64,000 nucleotides of DNA from Barnesiella propionica (GCF_025567045.1 NZ_JAOQJK010000003.1:62001-126000), one strand, 5' to 3'. Positions 17,370 through 26,701 are shown, numbered from the stretch's first letter. Notes: generated by a model from the letters alone, not told the origin. Numbers and translations: made by a program.

Positions 17370-17795
17370 CAAATTATGCGCAACGGCTGTTCCATACGAA
17401 AAGGCAGTCTGGCGATTATAGATCGCTTGCACGACAAGCCGATGACATTACTAAACATGTGAGGGATACTTTCCACATCCTTACAGCGAAAAAGAACAGG
17501 CAGAGGAACGGGGTCTTACTATTGACGACAAAGCTGTCGGCGGAATAGGATACTAAATAGGTAAAGATTACAGGAACAAAGGTATTGTAAGTGATGCCGT
17601 GAAGTTCTTCCCGTAATATATTTTTGATACAACCCCATTACCCGGCTTTTTACAAATGTATTCGAATTCAACACAGCTTCTATGCGCGTATTGGAAAAAG
17701 CCGGATATACAAAACCAACGGTTCTGAAACAAATCGCTAAAACAATAGACCTGCACTACTACGAATTACTGGAAAAATTAAACTTTCCAATATAA
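17370..17795 (+). pseudogene. Decayed GNAT acetyltransferase
   Basis: Fragments of a RimJ/RimL-like GNAT N-acetyltransferase can be read in shifting frames. LTIDDKAVGGIGY, then IGKDYRNKGIVSDAVKFF (acetyl-CoA binding loop region), then LFTNVFEFNTASMRVLEKAG and a C-terminal stretch ending LLEKLNFPI. At least two in-frame stops and two frame changes separate them, so no functional product is expected. It directly follows dnaX, and no intact copy is in the window. Confidence 0.75.
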
Positions 17796-17801
17796 ACGAA
17801 A

Positions 17802-17828
17802 ACGGGATATTATTGTAAAATATCCCGT
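17802..17828 (-). terminator. Intrinsic terminator of the small porin gene
   Basis: ACGGGATATT and AATATCCCGT form a 10-bp stem with a 7-base loop. On the minus strand it is followed by TTTTCG. It lies just past the stop of the barrel gene at 17852. Confidence 0.7.
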
Positions 17829-17851
17829 CTCCGCCGCGTAATACGGTAATC

Positions 17852-18421
17852 TTAGAACTTCCACCCGACTGAAAGCTGGAACATTTCATTTTTATTGTTC
17901 TTTCCTCCGTTATGGGAACTTTTAACAGCATTAGTCAGCCCTATGCCATACCTGAAATCGGCAATAAGCCCGAAATTAAACTCATAGCCGAGGCCTACCA
18001 GAAATTCCAGGTCAAAAGTATTAAAAGATTTCGTTCCTGTCATAGAGATATTGGCCGGATAAGTAATTTTATCATACACCTTGAACCCGAATTGAGGGCC
18101 CACTTGTAACGCCAATTTATCGATCAAGAAAACATTAGCAACCACAGGTATGGTAATATATCCCAAACGATCGTGGCCCCCGTCATAATTAGCACCCATA
18201 GTGGAATACATCAATTCGGCCTGCGCACCAATAAATGAATTATAACGTTGCCGTGCAAAAAAACCGGCATTAACTCCAGTACGCCAGGAAGAGGCTCCGG
18301 TAGATGTAATGGTCGAGAAATTAATACCTACCTTCGGTCCCCAATCAAAACTTTTCTGAGACATTCCCGCAAAGGGAAAAAGCAGCGCAATTATCGCTAC
18401 CCATAACATTTTACATTTCAT
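17852..18421 (-). CDS. Small outer-membrane beta-barrel (PorT-type) protein
   Basis: A 189-residue protein with a signal peptide (MKCKMLWVAIIALLFPFAGMSQ) and an eight-stranded-type barrel, seen as alternating patterns such as FDWGPKVGINFSTIT, TGVNAGFFARQRYN, KLALQVGPQFGFKVYD and the C-terminal LSVGWKF ending in an aromatic residue. This is the Bacteroidota outer-membrane barrel family often annotated as porin family or PorT. The function is not known. It is monocistronic, with a terminator after it. Confidence 0.8.
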   Translation of the reverse strand: MKCKMLWVAIIALLFPFAGMSQKSFDWGPKVGINFSTITSTGASSWRTGVNAGFFARQRYNSFIGAQAELMYSTMGANYDGGHDRLGYITIPVVANVFLIDKLALQVGPQFGFKVYDKITYPANISMTGTKSFNTFDLEFLVGLGYEFNFGLIADFRYGIGLTNAVKSSHNGGKNNKNEMFQLSVGWKF

Positions 18422-18598
18422 ACTTTCCTTATTTGAATTAATACTTACCTACCGGAAGAGCAGTACAAGCAGGCTTTTGTGAAATAACAGAAAAGCACCT
18501 CTGAATGTTTATATACGGAGAACAGGTTATAATTATGTTTCTTTAAAAAGTACAAACAATATTATCTAAACAACCTATCCGATATAAAAACAGAAAAC

Positions 18599-18632
18599 GG
18601 TCATTCCATCGGACAAGTTCCAAAGAATGACC
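18599..18632 (-). terminator. Intrinsic terminator of the TonB-dependent receptor gene
   Basis: GGTCATTC and GAATGACC form an 8-bp stem with an 18-base loop; in the minus-strand transcript it is followed by GUUUUCUG. It is located 59 bases beyond the receptor stop. Confidence 0.6.
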
Positions 18633-18690
18633 ATAAAAAGCAGTACTTTAATATGTGCAAAATACACAAATACTTATGTACAATCAGCCG

Positions 18691-21084
18691 TCAGAATTTT
18701 ACGGTTACATCCATTCCGAATGTCAAGGGACGTCCCCGCTGCATAAAACTATTATCGACAGCCAGATTCTCGGCATTCATGGTCTCAAAATAGAAACTCT
18801 GGTAACGTGTATCAAGCAAATTCTTAGACCAGAGTCTTATCTCCGCATTACGGTTAGCCAAGGTAATTCCGGCATTTAACAATCCGTAAAATCCTTGCGA
18901 CACATCATTTCTCTCAGTCCAGTATATTTTCCCTCGTCCTAAATATTGCGCATCGAAAGTAAGGCTGGTATTCCGATTAATATTGAGTGTATAAGCTCCT
19001 GTAACAGATAACGTATGCATAGGAGCGAACGGAACGTAATTACCCGTATAATCGGATGCGCCGTCATGGTATTTTTTAAACGTAGCGTGAGTATATCCAT
19101 ATCCGGCCGTAAGTAATACGCTCTTTACGGGAGTAGCCTGCAAAGAAGCTTCCAGGCCGTAACTGGCTGTACGTCCCGAATTACGTGTGACGCGTCCATA
19201 TCCGCTTACAGCCGATATTTGCTGGTCTCTGCAATCGATATAGAACAATGCGGCATCTGCCGTAAGCTTATTATCCAGCATCCGGGCTCTCCCTCCTATT
19301 TCATAATTCCAGCTATGCTCAGGTTTATAAGAAATAACGTCATTTACCGACAAAGGCTCTGAACTTCCTCCCATCGACGGCATATTCCCTCCCATACCGG
19401 GCATATTATCCATCAGAGTTTTCATCATATCGGTACGTATCTGAGCCTGTATGAGATTAGAAAACATCTGAAAATTATACCCGCCGGAACGATATCCCCG
19501 CGCGGCAGATGCATAAATAAAAGCGCTTTTAGCGAATGTGTATTTTATCTCGAATTTAGGTAAAAGTTCTACTGTGTTCATCGACTCTGCACCTTCGAGC
19601 CCCAGAGGAAGAACAAACGGTATTCTGAACAATTCTATATCGTTCCCCATAATATTCTTCGTTCCGGTAATATGGCCCGATAAATCTTCGGTAGCATAAG
19701 TATGGTGAGTAATTTCCAAATGTTCATAGTCCAGGCGTAATCCTGCTGTGACAGACAGCCCTTTAGTAAAAAGATCGTTTGCAGTAAACTGTCCGAATGC
19801 GGCAAAACCGTAAGAAGGAGTCCTATATATCCCGTCGATATACAAGTCGCTATTATTCACATCTACTTTCATCACAGGCATTGCGGGGAATTTATCCTTT
19901 AGGGTAGCCAGTTGCTTATTCGTCTGATCGGCAATCAGCAGGCGTATCCCGTCATTCCTGAAATCCACCGGGCCGTCTGTTTTTTGACCTTGATACGAGC
20001 CGAATACTCCGGCCAACCACTGCCAGCGTTTTTCAGGAGTAGCCTTGATAACCAACTCCTGCGTAACGGTGTGTGCACGTTGTTTTTGTCTCAGGGTAAA
20101 TATCGACAAAGGAGTAAAATCCTGGTCAAAATGCAGGTCATCGTCCAGGAATTGATAACTTGTCGTAGAGCTGAACATAAACCGGTCGTGTATGTATTGA
20201 GCCAATACTCCCCCCGTTATCACATCTCTGCGGTAAGAAGATTCGTCATTATAATTTATATCCCCCCATTTTCCCGTCTCTTTATCGTAAAAATTATAAG
20301 GATATCCTTTCTGATCGCTGGATTCAAAGTCAAAATTAACCGCCAATTTACACCGCTTATTCGCCCGCCACTGGAATTGGAATTGGGCTCCTCCCACTTT
20401 CGTATCACCAGAAGATTTATCATTATATTTATTAGTAAAATAACCATCATTGCTGCGATACCGGGCACCAAGAGAGAAAGCCATTTTCCCGTTTATTTTC
20501 CGGCTTGTAAATGCAGATATCCCCATAGCCGAATAATTACCTCCGCCAAGCATAATTTTCGTACCCTGATAATCAAAAGGGGACTTCGTATATATATTAA
20601 TAAGCCCAGCCATCGTATTACGACCGTAAAGAGTGCCCTGGGGCCCTCTCAATATTTCTATCCGGTCTATTTCCAGAAAATCGAAATCAAAAGCGCTCTT
20701 ATCGAGATAAGGTATATTATTCACGTTCAGTCCTACGGCCGGGGAGTTGATACGGGAACCGATGCCCCGGATATAAGCTGACGAAATAAGTTTCGAACCG
20801 TAATCGGGAATAAACAAATTAGGAGCTACCGTCGAAATATCTTTGACAGAACGAAGATTCAATTCCTCTATGTTGCGCTCACTTAAATAAGTGATAGAAC
20901 CCGGAAACTCGAAAAGTTTGGCATAAGCTTTCGGATTGCTGATAACCGTAACTTCATCCAGCCTATAAGAACGATATCCCGCACTGTCGGTCTCCAGAAA
21001 AGTATCACTGTTTTTACTTACAGGCAAAGCATTTACCGGTAACAACCACCCGAGAAAGAATAAAGAGAGTAGTATTTTTCTCAT
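18691..21084 (-). CDS. TonB-dependent receptor
   Basis: A 797-residue outer-membrane receptor. It has a signal peptide (1-19), a TonB-box-like stretch (YRLDEVTVISNPKAY), a plug domain (about 50-170; IEELNLRSVKDISTVAPNL, then VEILRGPQGTLYGRNT-like ILRGPQGTLYGRNTMAG) and a 22-strand-type barrel ending MDVTVKF. It lacks the carboxypeptidase-regulatory-like N-terminal domain of SusC proteins, so it resembles siderophore, vitamin or metal receptors. A predicted loop near residues 550-572 is rich in Met and Gly (DNMPGMGGNMPSMGG). A ZIP metal transporter lies just upstream on the same strand. The substrate is unknown; a metal complex is an inference. Confidence 0.9.
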   Translation of the reverse strand: MRKILLSLFFLGWLLPVNALPVSKNSDTFLETDSAGYRSYRLDEVTVISNPKAYAKLFEFPGSITYLSERNIEELNLRSVKDISTVAPNLFIPDYGSKLISSAYIRGIGSRINSPAVGLNVNNIPYLDKSAFDFDFLEIDRIEILRGPQGTLYGRNTMAGLINIYTKSPFDYQGTKIMLGGGNYSAMGISAFTSRKINGKMAFSLGARYRSNDGYFTNKYNDKSSGDTKVGGAQFQFQWRANKRCKLAVNFDFESSDQKGYPYNFYDKETGKWGDINYNDESSYRRDVITGGVLAQYIHDRFMFSSTTSYQFLDDDLHFDQDFTPLSIFTLRQKQRAHTVTQELVIKATPEKRWQWLAGVFGSYQGQKTDGPVDFRNDGIRLLIADQTNKQLATLKDKFPAMPVMKVDVNNSDLYIDGIYRTPSYGFAAFGQFTANDLFTKGLSVTAGLRLDYEHLEITHHTYATEDLSGHITGTKNIMGNDIELFRIPFVLPLGLEGAESMNTVELLPKFEIKYTFAKSAFIYASAARGYRSGGYNFQMFSNLIQAQIRTDMMKTLMDNMPGMGGNMPSMGGSSEPLSVNDVISYKPEHSWNYEIGGRARMLDNKLTADAALFYIDCRDQQISAVSGYGRVTRNSGRTASYGLEASLQATPVKSVLLTAGYGYTHATFKKYHDGASDYTGNYVPFAPMHTLSVTGAYTLNINRNTSLTFDAQYLGRGKIYWTERNDVSQGFYGLLNAGITLANRNAEIRLWSKNLLDTRYQSFYFETMNAENLAVDNSFMQRGRPLTFGMDVTVKF

Positions 21085-21195
21085 AAAAAACTAACTTTGG
21101 AGGAATAACGATAATTATCCCAATTATTGTCATACAAAATAAATCAACCTGAACAGCATACACAATCACAACATATAGTGATTTTGACTCCGCTT

Positions 21196-21990
21196 TTACA
21201 TAAACATCAAAAGACTAACGGCCATCAAAGCCATCCCCAGGACTACTCCGCCGATACCCCAATGATGATGTCCGTATTTCTCTGCACCCGGTAATAATTC
21301 ATCAAAGGAAATAAATACCATTATACCGGAGACAAAAGACAAGAGCAATGCATTGATAACCGGAGTCCAGAAAGGAAAAAGGAATAAAAAACCGACCAGT
21401 GCACCTAAAGGTTCGCTCATCCCGGACAACAAAGAATACCAAAAAGCTTTTTTCCGGTTACCCGTCGCATGATAAATGGGAACGGAAACCGCTATCCCTT
21501 CCGGTATATTATGTATAGCAATAGCCACTACAATAGGAATGGCTATATCCATATTCTCTAAAGCCGAAGCGAAAGTAGCCAGCCCTTCCGGAAAATTATG
21601 TATGGCAATAGCAAAAGCCAGTAATGCTCCCGTACGTTTAAGTCCGCCCTTATTATCAACATCTTCCACATTATGAACCTCATGAGGATTTTCATCTTCG
21701 GGAATAAGAAAATCTATTATAGCGATCAAACCTATTCCGGCAAAAAAAGAGCCCAGCATATACAGAGTAGCGGTACGTTCGGGAAGCGATTCACCCAGTA
21801 ACGCCAAAGATTCCGGTATCAATTCCATAAAAGATATATATATCATTACACCTGCCGAAAGGCCCAACGCTCCCGACAGAAAACGGGTATTGGTATGTTT
21901 ACTGAAAAAAGCGAGTAAACTCCCGATTCCGGTTGACAAACCCGCGAGCATAGTAAGCCCGAATGCGACTAATATAGTTGTATGATCCAT
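21196..21990 (-). CDS. ZIP family metal transporter
   Basis: A 264-residue inner-membrane transporter with eight predicted helices. The two metal-site signatures are clear: HNFPEGLATFASALEN in helix 4 and HNIPEGIAVSVP in helix 5. A short acidic/His loop (DEDENPHEVHNVEDVDN) lies between helices 3 and 4, as in ZupT. It likely imports zinc and possibly iron or manganese. It reads toward the TonB-dependent receptor, 111 bases away, and is divergent from the ECF sigma gene, with palindromes in the shared 174-base region. Confidence 0.92.
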   Translation of the reverse strand: MDHTTILVAFGLTMLAGLSTGIGSLLAFFSKHTNTRFLSGALGLSAGVMIYISFMELIPESLALLGESLPERTATLYMLGSFFAGIGLIAIIDFLIPEDENPHEVHNVEDVDNKGGLKRTGALLAFAIAIHNFPEGLATFASALENMDIAIPIVVAIAIHNIPEGIAVSVPIYHATGNRKKAFWYSLLSGMSEPLGALVGFLFLFPFWTPVINALLLSFVSGIMVFISFDELLPGAEKYGHHHWGIGGVVLGMALMAVSLLMFM

Positions 21991-22086
21991 CTTATATTTT
22001 TTTAATATCTTAGACTTAAATATCTTATAATTTTTATAATAACAAAAAAAGTGTATAACATGTTATTGCGAAACCGGCAATACTGT

Positions 22087-22144
22087 GTAAATTTACAAAC
22101 AAAAACGAGTCCTGCTACAGGATTCATACCGTAATTTTTACGGT
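22087..22144. promoter_or_regulatory. Three palindromes in the divergent ZIP / ECF sigma promoter region
   Basis: GTAAATTTAC (22087-22096) is a perfect palindrome. TCCTG-cta-CAGGA (22110-22122) and ACCGTAA-ttt-TTACGGT (22128-22144) are perfect inverted repeats. The last lies 20 bases before the sigma factor ATG and could be an operator or an mRNA hairpin. No regulator gene is adjacent, so the factor that might bind is unknown. Confidence 0.4.
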
Positions 22145-22164
22145 TGTCCGAATGAAAACAAGAT

Positions 22165-22716
22165 ATGCAAACCTACAACGAAGAGACTGTTATCGAGCGG
22201 CTACAGAAACCTGCTACATGTCGTGATGCTTTTACTCAGGTGGTGGCACATTATAGTGAACCTCTTTATTGGCTGATACGTAAAATGGTAATTTCCCACG
22301 AAGATACCGACGACCTTTTACAAAATACGTTCATGAAAGCATGGGGAAGCATCGAATATTTCCGGGGAGATGCTAAATTATCTACCTGGCTTTATCGTAT
22401 AGCGGTAAACGAAAGCCTTACATTCCTGACAAAGCAACGGCAAACCAGACACATATCCATAGACGACGCGGACAGTTATCTTTTAGAAGCACTGGAGTCG
22501 GAAGAATGGTTCGACGGAGACAAAATGCAAAAACTTCTTCAGAAAGCAATACTGAAACTACCCGAAAAGCAACGGCTGGTATTTAATATGCGTTACTTCG
22601 ATGAAATGAAATATGAAGATATTTCAGAGATATTAGGAACTTCAGTTGGGGCGTTGAAAGCATCTTATCACATTGCGTCGAAAAAAATCGAAGATTTTTT
22701 ATCCGACCAGGATTAA
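22165..22716 (+). CDS. ECF-type RNA polymerase sigma factor
   Basis: A 183-residue sigma-70 family protein of the extracytoplasmic-function group. Region 2 is seen at about 30-95 (DTDDLLQNTFMKAWGSIEYF, then AKLSTWLYRIAVNESLTFL). Region 4 is at about 125-175 (LPEKQRLVFNMRYFDEMKYE, then ISEILGTSVGALKASYHIASKKIE), the helix-turn-helix that reads the -35 element. It is the first gene of a three-gene operon with a small one-helix membrane protein and a periplasmic helical protein, a layout typical of envelope-stress sigma/anti-sigma sets. Confidence 0.92.
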   Translation: MQTYNEETVIERLQKPATCRDAFTQVVAHYSEPLYWLIRKMVISHEDTDDLLQNTFMKAWGSIEYFRGDAKLSTWLYRIAVNESLTFLTKQRQTRHISIDDADSYLLEALESEEWFDGDKMQKLLQKAILKLPEKQRLVFNMRYFDEMKYEDISEILGTSVGALKASYHIASKKIEDFLSDQD

Positions 22717-22753
22717 ACCTTCTTATCTCACTATAGTCTAAAGTATAAAATAT

Positions 22754-23128
22754 ATGGAAAAGAAGAATAACATATTGAACCAGATTGACCGGAAAAGCGG
22801 ATTCACGACGCCGGAAAATTATTTCAAGAATTTCAGTGAACGCATGCGTACACAATTACCGGAAAGAGAAATACCCGATTTACATCAGTCTACGCTTTGG
22901 GAACGAATACGGCCACTCGTCTACATGGCTGCCATGTTTATGGGGGTCGTCCTGATGATGAAGATATTTACCGGAAACGGCAACAATAAAACAGAAGGGA
23001 ACTATCCCGCCATGAGCAAAATCGCTTCGGTACAGGATGAACAACTACTGGATGATTATATATATTACGGAAACATCGATGAATATACTATCATGGAAAT
23101 GATGTATTCCGATTCTAATCTACAATAA
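22754..23128 (+). CDS. Small single-pass membrane protein, possible anti-sigma partner
   Basis: A 124-residue protein that I do not recognise as a named family. The first ~55 residues are polar and likely cytoplasmic (SGFTTPENYFKNFSERMRTQ). One transmembrane helix follows at about 57-73 (LVYMAAMFMGVVLMMKIF), then an acidic C-terminal part (DDYIYYGNIDEYTIMEMMY). Its place directly behind the ECF sigma gene and ahead of a periplasmic protein suggests a membrane-tethered sigma regulator. It lacks a recognisable zinc-binding anti-sigma (ZAS) motif. Confidence 0.7.
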   Translation: MEKKNNILNQIDRKSGFTTPENYFKNFSERMRTQLPEREIPDLHQSTLWERIRPLVYMAAMFMGVVLMMKIFTGNGNNKTEGNYPAMSKIASVQDEQLLDDYIYYGNIDEYTIMEMMYSDSNLQ

Positions 23129-23139
23129 AATACAAGACA

Positions 23140-23640
23140 ATGAAACGTATATTATCTCTTACTCTCATATTTATTCTTTCTGTTTCATCTTTTATGCTTT
23201 TTGCCCAGAATACGGATAAAAAGAAAGAACAGGAAAAGCGAAAAGCATGGCTCGAAGAATTCAGATCGATAAAACGTAATTTCCTTATAAAAGAAATAGG
23301 GCTTTCCGATGAAGAAGCTGCTCGTTTCTTTCCCTTATACAATGAGAAAGAGACAAAAAAGCATAAACTACATAAGGAAAACAGGCAACTGACACGCAGC
23401 ATACTCAAGTCAAATGAGAAAGTGACCGACGCCGAATACGAAAAAGCCGCGGATGCCTTGGTAGATATTCCTGTTCAGGAAGCAGCCATAGAAAAAGAAT
23501 ATTACTTGAAATTCAAACAGTTCTTATCGAAAGAAAAGTTATTCAAATACCGACAGGCAGAATTAAAATTCCCACAGGAAATGTTGAAATACAGAGATAA
23601 GAACCAAACAAGAAAAGGACATTCCGGAAAAAGAAAATAA
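23140..23640 (+). CDS. Periplasmic helical protein, Spy/CpxP-like
   Basis: A 166-residue protein with a signal peptide (MKRILSLTLIFILSVSSFM, cleaved near LFAQ) and a mature part made almost entirely of charged helices (AWLEEFRSIKRNFLIKEIGL, then EEAARFFPLYNEKETKKHKL). The IGLSDEEAARFFPLYNE stretch is the type of segment seen in Bacteroidota proteins distantly like Spy/CpxP chaperones. It is the last gene of the ECF operon, 11 bases behind the membrane protein, and probably senses or relieves envelope stress. The very basic tail (KNQTRKGHSGKRK) is notable. Confidence 0.75.
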   Translation: MKRILSLTLIFILSVSSFMLFAQNTDKKKEQEKRKAWLEEFRSIKRNFLIKEIGLSDEEAARFFPLYNEKETKKHKLHKENRQLTRSILKSNEKVTDAEYEKAADALVDIPVQEAAIEKEYYLKFKQFLSKEKLFKYRQAELKFPQEMLKYRDKNQTRKGHSGKRK

Positions 23641-23676
23641 TTCACTTCAGATTGTAAATATTCTCTTTATAATTTA

Positions 23677-23704
23677 AGCCATTCGTAATATAAACGAATG
23701 GCTT
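23677..23704 (+). terminator. Intrinsic terminator of the ECF sigma operon
   Basis: AGCCATTCGT and ACGAATGGCT form a 10-bp stem with a 7-base loop, immediately followed by TCTTTAT. Confidence 0.75.
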
Positions 23705-23805
23705 CTTTATATAGATAGTTCACACAAAAAACATTCAATGTTTCCGAATAAATATCGCACGGGAAAAAACCAGGATTACGGCAAGACCACCGCGTGTGAA
23801 TAAAA

Positions 23806-23835
23806 AAGGTTGTTCCGGAATCGGGGAACAACCTT
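23806..23835 (-). terminator. Intrinsic terminator of the DUF3575 / five-barrel operon
   Basis: AAGGTTGTTCC and GGAACAACCTT form an 11-bp stem with an 8-base loop. On the minus strand it continues into TTTTATTC, giving a good U run. It lies 41 bases beyond the stop of the 941-residue protein. Confidence 0.8.
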
Positions 23836-23875
23836 AAATATATATTTCAGGTAAAAGAGTATTATCGGAAACTCA

Positions 23876-26701
23876 TTAAAATTTGTATGATGCACCTAAT
23901 CTCAGATTTCCGTTAATAGCATAACTTCTTGCAGAACAGGAATAGATAGCCCCATCCCATAATTGCATGGAAGGTTCGAGGAAAATATCCACATTCTCGG
24001 AAACACTCCACGCGGCCTGTAAACCCAATGAAGCGCCCAAACCCGTTCCGGACTTTATATCGCCTCCGAAAACAAATCCTAATGACGGACCTGCCATACC
24101 CCATATATCAAAGGGGCGTTTAGAATCATAACCGGATAATAAAGTAGCGAGGCTGAACATATAATCGGCATTCAACGATATAAGTCCGAGATTATTCTCA
24201 GTAATGGGCAATAAACTGTAATCAACAGAGAAACGCACCCCTGAAATTTTGGTAAAACGGTAGCCGTAGGCGACAGCTATACTGGTTGCCAGATTTTTCG
24301 AGAAATTCGATGAACGGAAAGTTGTTTCGCTAAATGCCCCCGGACCTATAGAAACTGAAACGGACGAATTAGGCGTAAATCCTAAATTGGCACTTGTTCC
24401 GTTCATTCGGGACGAAGCTTCGCCTATCTTATAGTTCAAGCCTACGGATAACATTGCCTCCGGATTCAATTTACGTGTAGGGCTCGTCCGGTTCTTACCC
24501 TGCAATAATATTTTAGGTTCCACAAAAATATCTACATGTGAAGAGACATTGAAACGTCCTTGAATACCAAAGTCCAATGAGGGAACAAAACATTCATCTC
24601 CTTTCATATAATTCAGCCCGAGACCGGCACCGGCAAATGCGATTACATCGAATACGCGGTGCGGGCTATACTGCAGCGCAAGATTACTGAGATTCATCAT
24701 ATAATCTAAGGACAAACCTGCATACAGATATTCTTTAGAACCATCCCGGCGTACTACGGAATTAGCTCCCAACCGCCATGCAGAAATTGGAGTGTACCAC
24801 CGGCCCAATGCGACCTGCCCGGTCAAACCGTGATTAGCGGAAGAACGCGCTCCTATTACCGTCGTATTAAAGCCTCCGGCTATAGATACAAAAGATTTGG
24901 TATCGGCCTTATCAAACAATTCACGGCTATATTGTTTATTATATCCGTTGAACCGGAGATTGATTCCGGCACGGGCACTTAACAGTCCGTCAGTATGAAT
25001 AACAGGTATAGTGCCATTTGCAAAACTATTGCCATATATATGCAACTGAGGTTCTATAAATAATCCTACAAAGTCGCTCACATGCCATAATCCCTGTAAA
25101 CTTATATTAGCACCGGGAAATATATTGCGGGTATTCCCGGTCGTTAAAGCCACATTGGCACCTATTCCACCAATAAGTTCAAAAACACGGGATGGATTAT
25201 ACCCATTCAGGCAAGAAGTTATATTCCACATATAGTCAGCTCCCAGGATGCCTATTTTATGTATGGCAGGTCTGCCGTCTTTAAAACCTCCGGCTTCAAC
25301 CGAAAGGCGGAGACCGGAAGTGGAAGAGAACCATTTCCCTACATATGCATATACCGAAGGTATGATATTTCCTTTCGGATGCCTAATTTGCGATGCATTG
25401 ACAAGTATCATTCCCCCTACCCCTGCACCCATAAACATGTGGTCAGAAAATCCGTTATTTGAAAATACTCCGTTCTTATAGCGTTTAGAAGGCGCATAAT
25501 TATAAGTTACCCCGGCCATGAGCGTTCCCACTGCATCCATATGCCCAAGATTAATATCTCCCCAAGTCTTGTCTTTATAAGCAGTAACGCGAGGTTCTAC
25601 AAAAAGGTCTACATTATCGTTGAGATGTAAGACGGCCTGTCCTCCGATACCGAATCCCCATGTTTTATTTTTTTCTTTCCAGGCTTTCACATAATCATAA
25701 TTCACTCCGGCCATAAGATAAATCTCAAAACGGCGGGACGGTCGATAACCTCCGAACAATGCATGCATATTCAACATATAATCGGCCTCTACTCCTATAT
25801 CCTTAGTTTTCGGTGCATTCGGTTTAGATAAATAGGTTCCTTTAGCGGTAAATCTTAATCCAGAAGCAGGGGTAAACCATGTTCCTATTGAAAAGGATGC
25901 TACAGCCCCTTTATCCGAAAAAAGCTTTGAAGATGGTCTTAGCAAGGCTGCTCCGCCTCCGGCTATCGAAAAGAAAAGGTGATATATAAAAGGCTCCGTT
26001 CTTCGATAGGAGGCAGGAACGATACGATAGCCTAAACCTGCCATCAGAGAGAATTGCGTATCATATTTCCATGAAGATGTCCGGAAATCAAGACCGTCGC
26101 TGTAAAATCCGTAACGAGGTTCTATATAAAACACAGCCATCGGAGAAATATTTATTTTCCCCTGAAGCCCGAATCTTATTCCTCCCACATGTTTTCCCTG
26201 GGCAAACTTATAACCATACATATATTCCAATCCGGCAGTACCCACTAGTTCGAATATGCGGTTGTGCTCATACTTCAGTCCCAATGCGCTAAAGTTCAAC
26301 ATATAATCCAGCGAGACTCCGCCAAAATACGGATTCAGGTTACCGGGACCGTTATGTACTCCGGCATTCAATCCGAGGCGCAATCCGTGCACAGGAGTCA
26401 GCCAGTCACCGACTGTCAGACCTACGCGTCCGCCATAAGAATGATACCAGAACGGAGAATTCCCTCTCATAAAGGTGACACCGGCTTCCGGTGCAATGAA
26501 AAGATGATCACCGAATCTCTTTTTCTTAAACTTCTCGTTCATGGCAGGCTTTTGCAATACATAATCCAGAGCATTTGTTTCTCTTTCCGGCTTCTGCCCC
26601 CATGCCGGGATCATAAACAATCCGGTCAACACCGCAAACAATATATCTCTAAGCGGAAGGTTGTATATATTTCTTTCTTTTCGCATCATTTTCACGCACA
26701 T
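23876..26701 (-). CDS. Outer-membrane protein with five tandem beta-barrel-like repeats
   Basis: A 941-residue protein with a signal peptide (hydrophobic stretch LRDILFAVLTGLFMIPAWG). It then shows five consecutive repeats of about 170-190 residues, at about 45-235, 245-425, 430-610, 615-785 and 795-941. Each repeat has the same order: a glycine-rich first strand, a W(F/Y)TP.SG.R(F/L) strand, an (L/A)DYM(L/M)N segment, an R(V/I)FE or similar segment, and a VDIFVEP or similar strand. Examples are GTWFTPASGLRFTAKG, GRWYTPISAWRLGAN, VDLFVEPRVTAY and VDIFLEPSMQLW. Each repeat looks like one small barrel of the DUF3575-related type. The last residue is Phe. It follows the OmpA-like gene with no gap. 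Function is unknown. Confidence 0.75.
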   Translation of the reverse strand: MCVKMMRKERNIYNLPLRDILFAVLTGLFMIPAWGQKPERETNALDYVLQKPAMNEKFKKKRFGDHLFIAPEAGVTFMRGNSPFWYHSYGGRVGLTVGDWLTPVHGLRLGLNAGVHNGPGNLNPYFGGVSLDYMLNFSALGLKYEHNRIFELVGTAGLEYMYGYKFAQGKHVGGIRFGLQGKINISPMAVFYIEPRYGFYSDGLDFRTSSWKYDTQFSLMAGLGYRIVPASYRRTEPFIYHLFFSIAGGGAALLRPSSKLFSDKGAVASFSIGTWFTPASGLRFTAKGTYLSKPNAPKTKDIGVEADYMLNMHALFGGYRPSRRFEIYLMAGVNYDYVKAWKEKNKTWGFGIGGQAVLHLNDNVDLFVEPRVTAYKDKTWGDINLGHMDAVGTLMAGVTYNYAPSKRYKNGVFSNNGFSDHMFMGAGVGGMILVNASQIRHPKGNIIPSVYAYVGKWFSSTSGLRLSVEAGGFKDGRPAIHKIGILGADYMWNITSCLNGYNPSRVFELIGGIGANVALTTGNTRNIFPGANISLQGLWHVSDFVGLFIEPQLHIYGNSFANGTIPVIHTDGLLSARAGINLRFNGYNKQYSRELFDKADTKSFVSIAGGFNTTVIGARSSANHGLTGQVALGRWYTPISAWRLGANSVVRRDGSKEYLYAGLSLDYMMNLSNLALQYSPHRVFDVIAFAGAGLGLNYMKGDECFVPSLDFGIQGRFNVSSHVDIFVEPKILLQGKNRTSPTRKLNPEAMLSVGLNYKIGEASSRMNGTSANLGFTPNSSVSVSIGPGAFSETTFRSSNFSKNLATSIAVAYGYRFTKISGVRFSVDYSLLPITENNLGLISLNADYMFSLATLLSGYDSKRPFDIWGMAGPSLGFVFGGDIKSGTGLGASLGLQAAWSVSENVDIFLEPSMQLWDGAIYSCSARSYAINGNLRLGASYKF

